Below the pieces are notes generated by a model, which was not told the origin of the DNA, did not search any database, and saw nothing but the letters and a program-made list of their open reading frames with translations. From Endomychus coccineus (taxonomy: Eukaryota > Arthropoda > Insecta > Coleoptera > Endomychidae), in contig OY294067.1 in NCBI GenBank assembly GCA_958510875.1, positions 105,630,010-105,694,009 on the forward strand: a stretch of 64,000 nucleotides of DNA, in the 5' to 3' direction. The position numbers were made by a program, and so were the translations under genes. Shown here one piece after another: positions 11,911 through 22,560 of the stretch (positions are counted from its first letter, which is position 1; each line of letters starts with the position of its first letter).

Positions 11911-14325
11911 AGATATATCAACTATAATAACGCTGTTTTCAACACTTCCTGTGACCGTAGCAAGTTCAAAGAAGGCAGATCAATCACATTAGAAGCATCA
12001 TGTCAGAAGAAAGGTTAATTTCTCTAGCTCGTCACGCCATAGAAGGAGAACAATCTGCTTCTATGCACAAATAACATTTATAGCCGCTTTTCTGCAAGCA
12101 AACGTAAGAACATACTTTTCGTAATTTTATTAATTTTATAACCAATCTTCAGACATTTTGTGATTCTATTTTTTTAGTTCCTACTATTTTCTGATAGGAT
12201 TTTTTTTATAGTTGCTACTATTTTGTTATTTGTTTTAGTAGTAGTAGTTTTTATGACCCCCAAAGTTTCGAGAAAAATTCCAAAACCTATCTCTTCTCCC
12301 AATATCCTGCCGCTGGCCAATATACAATGTTCTTCGAACATTATATGGTTTCGTGTCATATAATAAAAAATAATGTATATTTTTTGTTATGGCATTTGCC
12401 TGGACACATATATAGTCATTATGATGTACATCTTGATGGCAATGCACTATAAAAGTTTGTTAAGTTCTGAGTACAAAAACGTTTATTTATGACATATCTT
12501 TTGAAATTTTATATTTTTTTATTGAATAAATCTTTATCATAGAACGCTTTTTTTCTGTAAGAGGGTCAGTTTTATATTTTTTTTTTTGTGAAGTGGCCCA
12601 ATTATAAAATAAGTATTAAGTATAGGATTGAATATCAATCATATATTTAAAGGTGATCATACATTCGAAGGTGAGTCAGTTTCTCTATATTCCATTTGAA
12701 GCATTTTCCTAAGTGCCGCAGCCTACCATTTTATGTCAGACGAATTCGTTTTTGATATGTGTTTACGTCATATTTTGATTATAATGAACTGAACAGAGAC
12801 AGGTAGTCATCGAAGAGGCACCATAACACTGTTCAAATTTGCGTAATTTATTTCTGAGTAAGATACAGAAATTTCGAAATCTTCCTTCGATTCAAGGCAA
12901 ATTGATGAAATAATGGACATTAATTATTGAACATAGTAGTTGCCAGGATCATTTTAAGATTAAAAATAGTGTCCAGTGAAGCTTAGCTATCCAAATCTGA
13001 AAAAAATTCAGGCTTAGACCCCTTCGAATTGAAATATTAATAATACTGGTTGAAAATATTCCTTACCACATTTTAGAGTCATTAGCCGTCACTGGAATCC
13101 ATGGAGATGGAAATAATACAATAATGCAGAATACAAGATAAAGAAATTAGTTGTTTGAGGGCGAAACTACTACGAATTGACGAATTCGAAGATCCATTAA
13201 CTCGAAAAAGGAAATTATGATCCCAAAAAACAACGGAAAAACGTATTATTTTCACTATGTCATAATTATTATAACCAGTGGGGAAGAATTTGAGGGGCTC
13301 TTGTAAAACCAATAAATTACTCTCATAGTAGACCATCTTGGACGCACTATACTTTTCCAAAATTGGTTAAATCTGCATCTAATTATTGTATGGTTCCATC
13401 AACAGTTGTTCATTCCGAAATACTCTGAGGAATTCTCATAGTTTGTCTAATTACTGAGTCTAACTCTTTCACATGAAATTTGGCGAAGATTTTGTAATGC
13501 TCAAAACATTGGGAATGAAATGATATTTCTGTAGTATTCGGGATCTTAGAGAAAATGATGTGTTGGCCGTATGCAAGTGCTTTCCGCTAGACTGATTAAA
13601 TTTTGATAATTCCGTATGAACTTTGAAAAGTGCCAACCAAATTTAAAAATTTTAAAATGTTCGAAAAAGACTTTAAAGGTTCCCAGCTTTGATTTGATTC
13701 GATATCTTTAATATTGCTAGCTTCAGCCACAAACATTACAAACAGACGTATAGGCATGGTTAGTTAAAATAAATTCAAATATATCCTTTTGTTTTCTAGC
13801 TCAAATTGTGACGGCGTTATACAATCTTCCATATACTCACAACAATCGTTCGTAAAAGTATAAAAACAATATAATATCGATCGAAATTCTTCCACGTTTA
13901 ATGATGTAACCGGATATCATGTTCACTTTCATGTTGTTGAACATTCTTGTAATGCGATGTAATTAATTCTAACACTGAAATAAGATTTAGATGCTGACTA
14001 TCTTCTTTGTGAATAATCGTTTAATTTATCGGCAAATTAGGTTAAACCGCTAAACTACTATTACTGGTTTGACAAAGCGTGTTGGTTGATAATCACTAAT
14101 CAGTATTGCACGGTGAAATAATAGAATTGCATCTATCATGACTAGCTTCGATCATATAGGTTTATTGTTCGGAGATGACTACAGGTGCTTTTTCCCAAAC
14201 AGTTTTTTAGTTTTGTATTTGATTTGCCTATTTTCAAACTGCAACCACATATGTTATTTTAAGGTGATATTTGACCATACATTTCTTAAGATACCTTATT
14301 TTTATTAAACATCTGTATCGTTTTG
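11911..14325. other. No gene recognised
   Basis: AT-rich. Short frames at 12,174-12,447 and 13,082-13,360 have no family motifs. No repeat was identified. Confidence 0.5.
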
Positions 14326-14360
14326 AAGATGACACGCTAGTTGCCGAAACTATAGTCACC
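14325..14360 (+). other. Degraded hammerhead-like fragment, second sequence type
   Basis: GATGA at 14,328, a weak hairpin, GAAA at 14,346, then CTATAGTC. The last part matches a 2-bp stem III (CT/AG) and GTC cleavage triplet. The first two core bases are changed (AA instead of CT). A near copy with the same layout is at 18,692-18,721. Confidence 0.25.
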
Positions 14361-14559
14361 TTAGACTTAGAGTTTCATGATTTCAAGATAACAAATAAAT
14401 AAATTTAACTGGAACATATTTTGAACAGATATACTTTCTCGTAATTAAACGCCTAATTATTTCTCTGTGTATAATGATTTTTAAAATAAATCTATATTAA
14501 TTTAGTTTTTGTGTGCCATGACTGCCGTTGCCATGTCAAAAATGTTCTCATTTATTTTT

Positions 14560-14768
14560 ACTTCCCTCACCATACATAGTATATAGTGCAAGGGAAGTAT
14601 TGTAAACGACCCCACAAAAAAAAATTCCGTATTTTCGCGAATATATCCGTTTTGAGTTCTGAATCGATCTACACTATTTTTGACATGATGTCTGTGTATG
14701 TGTGTCCTAGGTCATTTTCAACTACAAAAGTTCCTATTAACCTGTTCTAAAACTCTCTGTTTTCGATA
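14560..14768 (+). repeat. Dispersed repeat 'R1', copy 1
   Basis: Begins TTTTACTTCCCTCACCATAC. It contains CGAATATATCCGTTTTGA, then a segment resembling GATCKA-CTA-TTTTTGACATGRTGTC, and a GTGTGTG run. The same order recurs at 45,832-46,005 (plus) and 24,270-24,430 (minus). It is non-coding and of unknown origin. Confidence 0.7.
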
Positions 14769-16152
14769 TACAGGGTGGCAAAGTTTTATTCTATTTTAGG
14801 TTTTTTCAAAAATCTAGAAAATGGCTTGAGATATTGAGCTGAGTTATGGGACAGATTAATGTGACTCAGAAACACGCTTTTTCACTCATAAAGTTATTTT
14901 AAAATTTAAACAGTGTCGTAGTTATGGGTTAGCCTTAATGCAAGTTTAACAAAAAAAGTGGTACCCCACTAAGCTTTTTCGATCTAGATATTTTTGGATA
15001 GCCTGGTCAATCCTGTATAAAAAGCTTTGTGAGATTTTTTCGCCAAATGCGCCGTTTTTGAGTAAAAAAATAAAAACCGTCGTATTGACCGAAAAAATTA
15101 ATGGAATTATTGATGAATACAATTTTGCAATAAATCAAGTTTGCCGGTGTCACTTGAGTTTGGAACTCCACATTTTCAAGTAAGTCTATGTCGTTATAAT
15201 TACACTTTTGTTAACAATGGTGAATTATTCAAATGTGGAAATGGCAGATATGCATTACCTCGCCGACGGTAATGCAGAGAAAGCCAGTCGCATTTTTCAC
15301 CAGAAATATCCCAGATGGTGCTTTGCCAGATAGTCGAACCTATTCCCAGCACCAATTTTCGTTGAACGTATGGACAGGAATCATTGGTGACTACTTTCTA
15401 CCGAGACCACTTGACGGACGATGTTACTGCAATTTTCTTCAAGAACAATTGCGTTTGCTGCTTGAGGATGTTCCGTTAGCACCAAGAAACCAAATGTGGT
15501 ACATGCACAATGGCGCACGAGCACATTTTAGTGTAACGGTTCGTAATTATTTACGAACTGTTTATGGAAATCGTTGGATTGGCAGTAAGAATGGCCTCCA
15601 AGGTCTTCCGACCTTAATAATTTAGATTTCATTCTGTGGGGCCACCTTAAGACGCTAGTATACACAATTCCCTCCAACACTGTAGAGGGTTTAAAAGATA
15701 GAATAGTTGCAGCTTTTGATACAATAAAAAAAACTCCAGAAATATTCCAACGAGTGCGTAATTCCATGAGAAGGAGAGCGGAAGCATATTAGCCGGAGGG
15801 GGCCATTTTCAGCAACTTTTGGAATGATAATTAAGTTGTAACGTTATGTTAATGTTGTATGATGTTGTTGTTTACTCAAAAATGGCGGATCTGGCGAAAA
15901 AAACCTCAGACAGCTTTCCGACCAGGCAAAAAAATCGAAGAAGCTCAGTGGCGTAGCACTTTTTTTGTTAAAATTGCTGTACGGCTAACCCATAACTACG
16001 ACACTGATTACATTTTAAAACAACTTATTAAGTGAAAAAGCGTGTTCCTAAGTCACATTAATCTGTCCCAAAAATCAGCTCAATATCTCAAACCATTTTC
16101 TAGATTTAAATTTAAACCTAAACCTAAAAAAATAAAACTTTGCCACCCTGTA
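14769..16152 (+). mobile_element. Second ITm transposon, internally deleted, ~300 bp TIRs
   Basis: Left tip CAGGGTGGCAAAG at 14,771 and right tip CTTTGCCACCCTG ending at 16,150, both with TA beside them. The inverted repeat extends for about 300 bp (14,771-15,075 and 15,850-16,150). The tip resembles that of the 456-2,791 element and the encoded protein is of the same family, although most of the DNA differs. Confidence 0.85.
15218..15838 (+). pseudogene. ITm transposase, internally deleted and frameshifted
   Basis: A likely start at 15,218 gives MVNYSNVEMADMHYLADGN and FHQKYPRW, the usual N-terminus of this family. The next recognisable block is QHQFSLNVWTGI, so the rest of the DNA-binding region and the first catalytic Asp block are deleted near 15,310-15,340. 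MWYMHNGARAHF follows; the second catalytic Asp is replaced by Asn. After a shift near 15,600, WPPRSSDLNNLDFILWG carries the third acidic residue. A stop interrupts the C-terminus at about 15,790. The gene lacks two of three catalytic residues. Confidence 0.8.
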
Positions 16153-18167
16153 AAACAGAGCGTTTTAGGACAGGTTTATAGGAACTTTTTTACTTAAAAT
16201 TGATTCAGGAATCAGTCCTTAAAATATTCGAATATCATAAAGGAACACTGTATATTGAACAAGGTCTCATTTTAAGATTCAAGTGACGTCATCGATGTGA
16301 AGTCACAGTCTATTTTATGCGATTACTCTGTGGCAAATTTTGATACTTCATGTGATTGCAAGTGTCAGTATAAAAGAGCTTATTTTATAGTTTAAATTTT
16401 TCGAATGTCAACCTAATAGCAGGTGTCAGTATGAAATATAGAGATGTGAAATACATTACATAGACTATTTGGTTAAAATTTCAATGTTACAAATATAACG
16501 TCTTTCATCAGCAGCTTCTACAACATTTCCAATAGATTTTCTATTCCTAGAATCATTTACATTTAACCTGCAGGAGTGTCCGAAAGAGTTTACTACCAAT
16601 GTGAGGGAAGTGATTGCAGTTCATTTAATTTTAAAACTAAATATACATTTCAATTCATTCAAACACCACAAATCAAACTCAAATTTCGCGAATTGTTTTT
16701 AGAGAGTGAACGCTGCTTGCATTCAACAAGCAAAGGTAGAAAACTCAATTTATTAGAATCAATAGATACATTCAAACCAAATACATTTTCAAATAATATA
16801 CTGAAGATCTAGGAAATTCCAGTCTATTCTCACTTTTGAATTAAACCTTTATTTCTTTCAACCATCAGACTTGAGAATTCTGTACTGATCCTTTCTCAAT
16901 AATATTAAACACTTCCTTAATAATACTTTATGACTGCTAACATTCGATTACTCTTCCAAATAACATCCTAGATCAAATGCTTTGCCGGTAAAAATTAATT
17001 TTCCTAATATATTATAAACGAACACAACTTATTTTTATTTTTTAAACTGTTTTCAGAATTCCGTAGTTTTGCACCACTTGAGGGTAGTTGTTTGAGTTCC
17101 AACAAATTCATTTGTGTTCCAATTTCATCTCATTGTATGTTTTGAAAATAAACTTATCAAGTTCGATATTCTAATTAACGTTTATTAAATGAATTCAGTG
17201 ATAGTTAACTAAGAAAACTTCAGTTTTGTTGTTATTATAACTTTCCCAAGTTCCGAATATTATTTATATATTTTCAAAATACATTTCCCACAATAAAAAT
17301 TCTACAAAATGTACGTGATCTCCATGGAATAATCAAGAAATATTTCGGAAATGGGAAATCTTACATTATCTAGTTACATTAACAATTAGTCTAAGGCCAA
17401 ATAATCTTCCAAGCTACAATCATTAATTTTAACGGTTAAATTCCTCTGAATAGGATCATTAACTTTTCACGCGTGTGTCTATCCATGTAGTAAGCTCGTG
17501 TTTAGAATAGAGATCACATAAAATGTTAACGTTGCAACATATGATATAATTTAGAATACCTAACGACAAATAATTACCAACCATTTTCGGAAATTTGTAC
17601 TCACGTTATTAGTATATTCGTGCGTAATCTACTGGAGCAAACTTCTTAGAAAGTTTATAACAAAGGAGTGTGAGTACGTATTTAACATAGTTCATACGAA
17701 ACTAGGTTTCATTGTATACTCCGTTAAATACAATGCCGTATCAAGTTCCTGTCGTATGGCGAAAACCAATTATATACTTCCAGACTTTAATTTCTGAGGA
17801 AAGTATAATTAGAATTTGCGAGAAAATTCCAGTAATTTCATTTACGACCTTCCGGCTTTTGTATGAATAGTTAGTTAGGAGATTGTACAAGGCACAATCA
17901 TCTTGAAAATAAACAGAGAATATCAAGTCGGCATCCTTCGTACATATTTTATTCTTACTGAATGTATGGGTAATTATAGGATATGCGTTTTTATCAACCT
18001 ACAAACTTTCTAGAAAAAGTTATGATCAATCGATATCCGACTTCCCTCCTTTTGTTAGCACAGTTTTTCGCTTTCAGACACTTTTGCGTGTCAAATGTAT
18101 GATGGTAGGGACAAAAAATATATCGGAAATAATTCAGAAACTGATGATGGATGTCGCTAAATTATAC
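16153..18167. other. No gene recognised
   Basis: The first ~50 bp (16,153-16,200) resembles the inverse of 14,720-14,768, outside the ITm tips. The remainder is AT-rich without recognised coding or repeats. Confidence 0.5.
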
Positions 18168-18596
18168 TATATGTTATTTTAATAATGATTCTTGACCCAG
18201 GTATAAATTCTCGGGAAATAGGTCACACAACACACATGCTTATTATTTTCGTCTTTACGCACGTATTATGTCTAAAACGGGATTTCTTAACTAATTGTAT
18301 CAACACAAAGCGTCCTTATCGCACCAATTTCAATTTAAAATGCCCACGGCCCCGAAACGAACAGAAAGACGAATAATCGAAATTGTAAAACGTGTCCGTG
18401 GGCATTTTTAATTGAAATTGGTGCGATAAGGACGCTTTGTGCTGATATAATTAGTTTTAAGAAATCCCGTTTTAGACATAATACGTCTTCTGATGATGGC
18501 CGTGAGACCGAAACGTACGTAAAGACGAAAATAATAAGCATATGTGCTAATGTGACCTATTTTATGAGAATTTATATATAATAAGCTATATGTTAT
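18168..18596. mobile_element. Head-to-head pair of PLE tails with 11-bp target duplication
   Basis: 18,179-18,375 is the inverse of the PLE tail and 18,390-18,585 is the direct tail; they meet near 18,380. CTATATGTTAT occurs at 18,168-18,178 and again at 18,586-18,596, so the pair looks like a single insertion event. The direct half keeps the hammerhead-like motif and the inverted half has lost it. Confidence 0.75.
18484..18527 (+). ncRNA. Hammerhead-ribozyme-like motif (PLE copy B)
   Basis: CTGATGA (18,490-18,496), T, stem II GGCC/GACC (one C-A mismatch from a transition) with loop GTGA, GAAA (18,510-18,513), CG-TA-CG, and triplet GTA ending at 18,521. Stem I is a perfect 6 bp: CGTCTT (18,484-18,489) with AAGACG (18,522-18,527). 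This is the copy with the best stem I. Confidence 0.55.
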
Positions 18597-18690
18597 ACAA
18601 CTCTATCCAAATTATCGGTTGCCATCGATACGTTGAAATAAGTCTGTGTATATGAATGTACATTATGAATATATTTTAGCATCATTTTGA

Positions 18691-18721
18691 AGATGACAGG
18701 CTAGTTATCGAAACTATAGTC
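18691..18721 (+). other. Degraded hammerhead-like fragment, second sequence type
   Basis: GATGA, hairpin-like AGGCTAGTTATC, GAAA, CTATAGTC. The order is the same as at 14,325-14,360. Confidence 0.25.
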
Positions 18722-18769
18722 GACTTAGTGTTTCTATAATATAAGTGATATAAAACATAGTAATAAGTG

Positions 18770-19350
18770 TTTTATTATATCACAAACCAATTTACTTGCG
18801 ATTTGTTCAAAACAGAATTATTTTCAATTTGATAATAATATAAATTTGTCTAAGCATGGGTACTCCCTTTAACACCTTACTGGCATAAATATTTATGGAT
18901 AATTCGAAAACAAAAACTCATTAACAACCCTTATATAAAGAACATAGGCTTAGTTTTAAAAACATTAAATCTGATTCGATCGTTTAATTATGGAAAAATA
19001 TCGAATGCAAAAATTTGCTGAAATCCTTAGCAATTAATAAGTATAAGAAGTCCGATATCCTGTTTAAAGATCAACAAATACTCAATAATTCTCCTTTGTT
19101 ACACTTGTATAATTAGATTTTCCATTTGCTATCAGTTTATCTATGGATTAAGTCGCAATTAGATAATATTCCAATAGCCATATATCCTAATATTATTATC
19201 ATTATTGTTATAATTTAGATTAGCTCGTTTGTGGTTAGTAGTTTGTAATACCTGTTGGGGAAAGCTAGGGGGGGTTAGCGAAACTAGTCATTTATTTATT
19301 AATTTAGTGAAAATTAAACTTAGTTTATAATGTATTTTCATCATGTAATG
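18770..19350 (+). repeat. Non-coding copy of the second PLE-like family
   Basis: Shares several blocks in order with 35,070-36,790. These include the segments around CAATTTACTTG.GATTTGTT, ACATTTATGGATAATT, AAGTCCGA.ATCCTGTT, and GTTAGCGAAAC-AGT near 19,275. No reading frame survives here. Confidence 0.55.
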
Positions 19351-20924
19351 TCTATTCAATAACGTTTGAGGAATTATCACAAAATATTTCTCTACTCTGT
19401 GGAACTATATTTAGAGCTGGCAAGTGCTGTACCAATTTTTAAGGTACAAGGTCAACGCAAGGGAGAACCAACATATTGAAGTATTAGGGCTTCACACACT
19501 ACGACTGAAATTGTCTTATGCTCGTTTGTTAATAAAATCAAAAAGTCTAGACTTCTTGAATTAAGTGAAAGTATTGAGATAACGAATTCAGCCGACTAGA
19601 AACATTTATGGAAAATTTATGATTATGTAAGAAGTTACCCAAAGGGTTTTACAGCAAACCCAAATATTTGTATGTTAAACAGTTAATTATACAATCATAT
19701 CACACTCAGAATGAGTAATTAGAGAAATTTTCGACAATTACTCAAGATAATACATTAAATAAGAAATCCTGTACGTCTGATGAGTAATATTCAGCAATAA
19801 ATTGAAAGTATGTCAATCTCACTAATCTATGAATATGAATATGCATAATTACTGAGAAACAAAAAGTGGAAAATAATTCATTTAAATTCCTACATTGTAG
19901 CGAATAAGCCATTTTGATTAGTTATTTACTTCGGGTACATTTAGTGAATATATCCTTCATAAACATTTTGTTATCAATGCCACAGTAGCAGTCTGTTTCT
20001 ATAATACAAGAATAATTTCCGCATTTACTATGTGTGTATATTCATTCCTTCATTACAATACAGCTTAAACAATATTCGAAATTCCAGTGTCCCCCCTTTC
20101 TATAATCGTTCTGCTATAACTGGTGCATCCTCAGAATGTTCTACGAAGTAAAGAATCAATCAGAACCTTTCAGTAGAATGCTTGGCGTAATAATTAGTTA
20201 GGGAATACTATTTTACGGGTATTGCAACTGCATTTTCTGATTATAGGAAATGAAACTTCCAACATTATAGACTGAATCAGAAACATTTAGGAATAGACTT
20301 TCGTTTCATTCTAAAGCTTTCTCAATAAAGATGTCAACATTATATATCACCTCAAAATATGGAGAGCAAATCAGCTTAAACAATTGCCGTTTTTAGTATT
20401 TATCAGATACAAGATACAAATTAATTCGGTACTAATGGTTGTCAATAATCAACAGTTGTGGAGCAGTGCGCTACATCGAGAACTGTTGAAAGGCGGTATT
20501 CACTTTTTCAATCTAAAAAAAAGGAAATTCTGATTTTCTACTGTTGAAATAAACAACCACTATACTCTTGGACGCCTTTATTATATATAAAATGTGAAGA
20601 TTCCAGTGAGGAGTAAGGTGATTCATAATATGTACATGATAAATCTCTTGATATTGAAAGCATTGGCAGTATTTGCACTCAAAAGAGCTAAGTTTTCAGA
20701 AATGCAACTGTTGGTGTTCTTTCGGCTGAATGTACCAATTAGTACAACGGTGAGCTTTAGATGTCGATCAATATAGGCTAATTTTTCTGATATGGCCTTT
20801 GAATTTGCAGTGTCATGCCTGCTTCCCTTTATGCTTCCAAGGCGTCTTTTTTTTCGGAATACATCTATTAGGAGGATCTGTCTGAATTGTGTACATCCCG
20901 GAAGAGACCTCCAGTGTTTAGCAG
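19351..20924. other. No gene recognised
   Basis: AT-rich. A minus-strand frame at 20,623-20,934 (containing SRHDTANSKAISEKLAYID) looks more protein-like than its surroundings but matches nothing I recognise. It may be a relic of the element continuing at 20,925. Confidence 0.4.
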
Positions 20925-21250
20925 AGAAGAACATAGTCTTGAAAGAAGAGGAAAAATGGACAAAATATCAAGATCTCCTGTTCGAGCTCCGCACGCTATA
21001 CCCAGGCCACAAGGTCGTATTAGTGGTTCCGATCATCGGGGTTTTGGGCGGAATTCGGTGTTCGCTGCGTTCGAACTTGAAGATCATCCCGGCCTGTAAG
21101 AATTCGGCGCAGATCTTTATAGACCGGATGCAGAAGGCAGTCATTCTGGGTTCGATGAAACTACTTAGGGCACACGATTTGGGAACCTGAGGTTACTTAC
21201 CGACTAGAGGGGAGGAGTAGCTTCGGTGAACTGACTTGGGTTTTTCTGGC
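20925..21250 (+). pseudogene. R2-like LINE C-terminal relic, second copy
   Basis: Codes for KNIVLKEEEKW, KYQDLLFELRTLYPGHKVV, IIGVLGGIRCSLRSNLKI and the end SMKLLRAHDLGT, about 90% the same as the copy at 8,973-9,490. The homologous non-coding 3' tail follows to about 21,250. The sequence upstream of KNIVL does not match the other copy, so this one is truncated or rearranged at about 20,925. Confidence 0.65.
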
Positions 21251-21433
21251 GCGATTGCTGCGATGTCGTCTGAGCGCGCAGATATGTGCACAACATCTGG
21301 ACAATGCCTATATTAAAAAAGGGTATAGGCATCGTGTCTGATAATTCAGCAGCCATAAAAGCGCTCAAACATCATTACCTTTATGATTTTAAAACTAAGC
21401 TTATTTTCTTTATATAATGAATTGGAATAGAAT

Positions 21434-21925
21434 ATGCAAATTATAACAAATATAGTAGAAACCTTATCACATAAATTTGATACTATCGAAGCTGATCTTA
21501 ATAATTTAAAAGCTCAGTTCCCTCAGAATGTAATTAAATCTGAATTTGATGTCTCCGAATCAATAATTTGCGAGCTTCGTGAATGCCATATTCGTGAAAA
21601 TAATATTATGATGTTCAATGTTTAAGAAATCGCACACGATATACACCGAGACAGTGAACTTGTAAAAAAACCTCAGTACTATTGTTGATGTTGGCCTTAT
21701 TAACATCTCGATCCATCGCCTTGCAAAATTTGTTGCTGGTAAAAGAAGGCCGATGAAAGTTATAATACGTAACAAAACAACGCTCTATAAATCCTGAGGA
21801 ATAAATTCAAGAATAAAACCGAAATGAAAATTTACTTCGATCAAACTAAAGCACAAAATCATCTGAAAGATCTTGTGGAAAAATCGAATACGTTGTTAGC
21901 GAAAGGTGAGACTTTAAAATTATAA
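21434..21925 (+). pseudogene. LINE ORF1 relic (RNA-binding protein)
   Basis: Starts with a heptad-like helix (residues IVETLSHKFDTIEADLNNLK), then ENNIMMFNV and a stop. In shifted frames it continues with SIHRLAKFVAGKRRPMKVII and IYFDQTKAQNHLKDL, ending AKGETLKL. That order (coiled coil, N.I.FN.PE-like strand, RLGK..RP.KV, D.T..Q...L) is the RRM-type ORF1p of Jockey/CR1-like LINEs. At least one nonsense codon and two shifts are present. Its endonuclease and RT parts follow. Confidence 0.65.
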
Positions 21926-22165
21926 GGTATGAGACTAATGTACCGACAATTGTGCAAAAAACAAAAAACTATAAAATAGATTTTTACATGTTTTTTATCA
22001 AAATGTTCGAGGTCTTCGCACCAAAACCCTAGCGCTAAATGTTTTCCGTGAAACTCTAAATTATGATTTGATCATACTCACAGAGAGTGGTAAACTATAA
22101 GGTATGCGAATAATGTACAGACAATTGTTCAAAAAATAAAAAACTAGGAAACAGATCTTTACTTT
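21917..22165 (+). repeat. ~70 bp direct repeat flanking the LINE endonuclease start
   Basis: 21,917-21,990 and 22,093-22,165 share ATAAGGTATG..A.TAATGTAC.GACAATTGT and the A-rich sequence after it. The DNA between encodes the endonuclease start. The duplication probably marks a rearrangement that removed the middle of ORF2. Confidence 0.6.
21982..22092 (+). pseudogene. LINE ORF2, start of the APE-type endonuclease
   Basis: Encodes YQNVRGLRTKTLALNVF and NYDLIILTES. This is the characteristic first strand and 'LTE' catalytic block of the apurinic-like endonuclease of Jockey/CR1 LINEs. Only about 35 codons are present; the rest of the domain is missing before the RT block at 22,173. Confidence 0.7.
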
Positions 22166-22172
22166 TTATTAA

Positions 22173-22535
22173 TTGGAAAATTATGGTATAGTAGGGTGTT
22201 TGTTATATTGGCTAAATTCTTATCATAAAAAGCGGGTTGTTGTTCTACAAGGTTGCAAATCAAATGAAATTGCAGTTATGTCTGGAGTTCTTCAAGGCGA
22301 TTATCTAGGCCCAATCCTGTTTTCTCTATTTATAAATGACTTAATACCTAGAATAAAATATTGCATTCCTTCTATTTTCGCGGATGATTTGAAGCTGTAT
22401 CGTAGCATATGTAGCACACAATACGATCTAAATGATATTGAACTTAGGTGCAGAAATAATTCTATGACACTAAATATTTCCAAATGTAAAGCTATAACAT
22501 TTTCGATGAAGATCACTGATATACATTTTATTTAG
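22173..22535 (+). pseudogene. LINE ORF2, reverse transcriptase palm fragment
   Basis: A 120-residue frame with SGVLQGDYLGPILFSLFINDL and the catalytic FADD box (FADDLKLYR), followed by NISKCKAITFS. These are RT motifs B (SG..QG), C (FADD) and D/E. The fingers and thumb are missing, so it is a fragment of one element running from 21,434 to about 22,560. Confidence 0.85.
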
Positions 22536-22560
22536 CATTTTTATTTGGTCTTAAAACCAG

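Noticed and set aside
18185..18541. Frames with FVFT and LCLKRDFL on both strands
   Set aside because: They arise from the inverted PLE tails, which are non-coding and contain the ribozyme-like motif.
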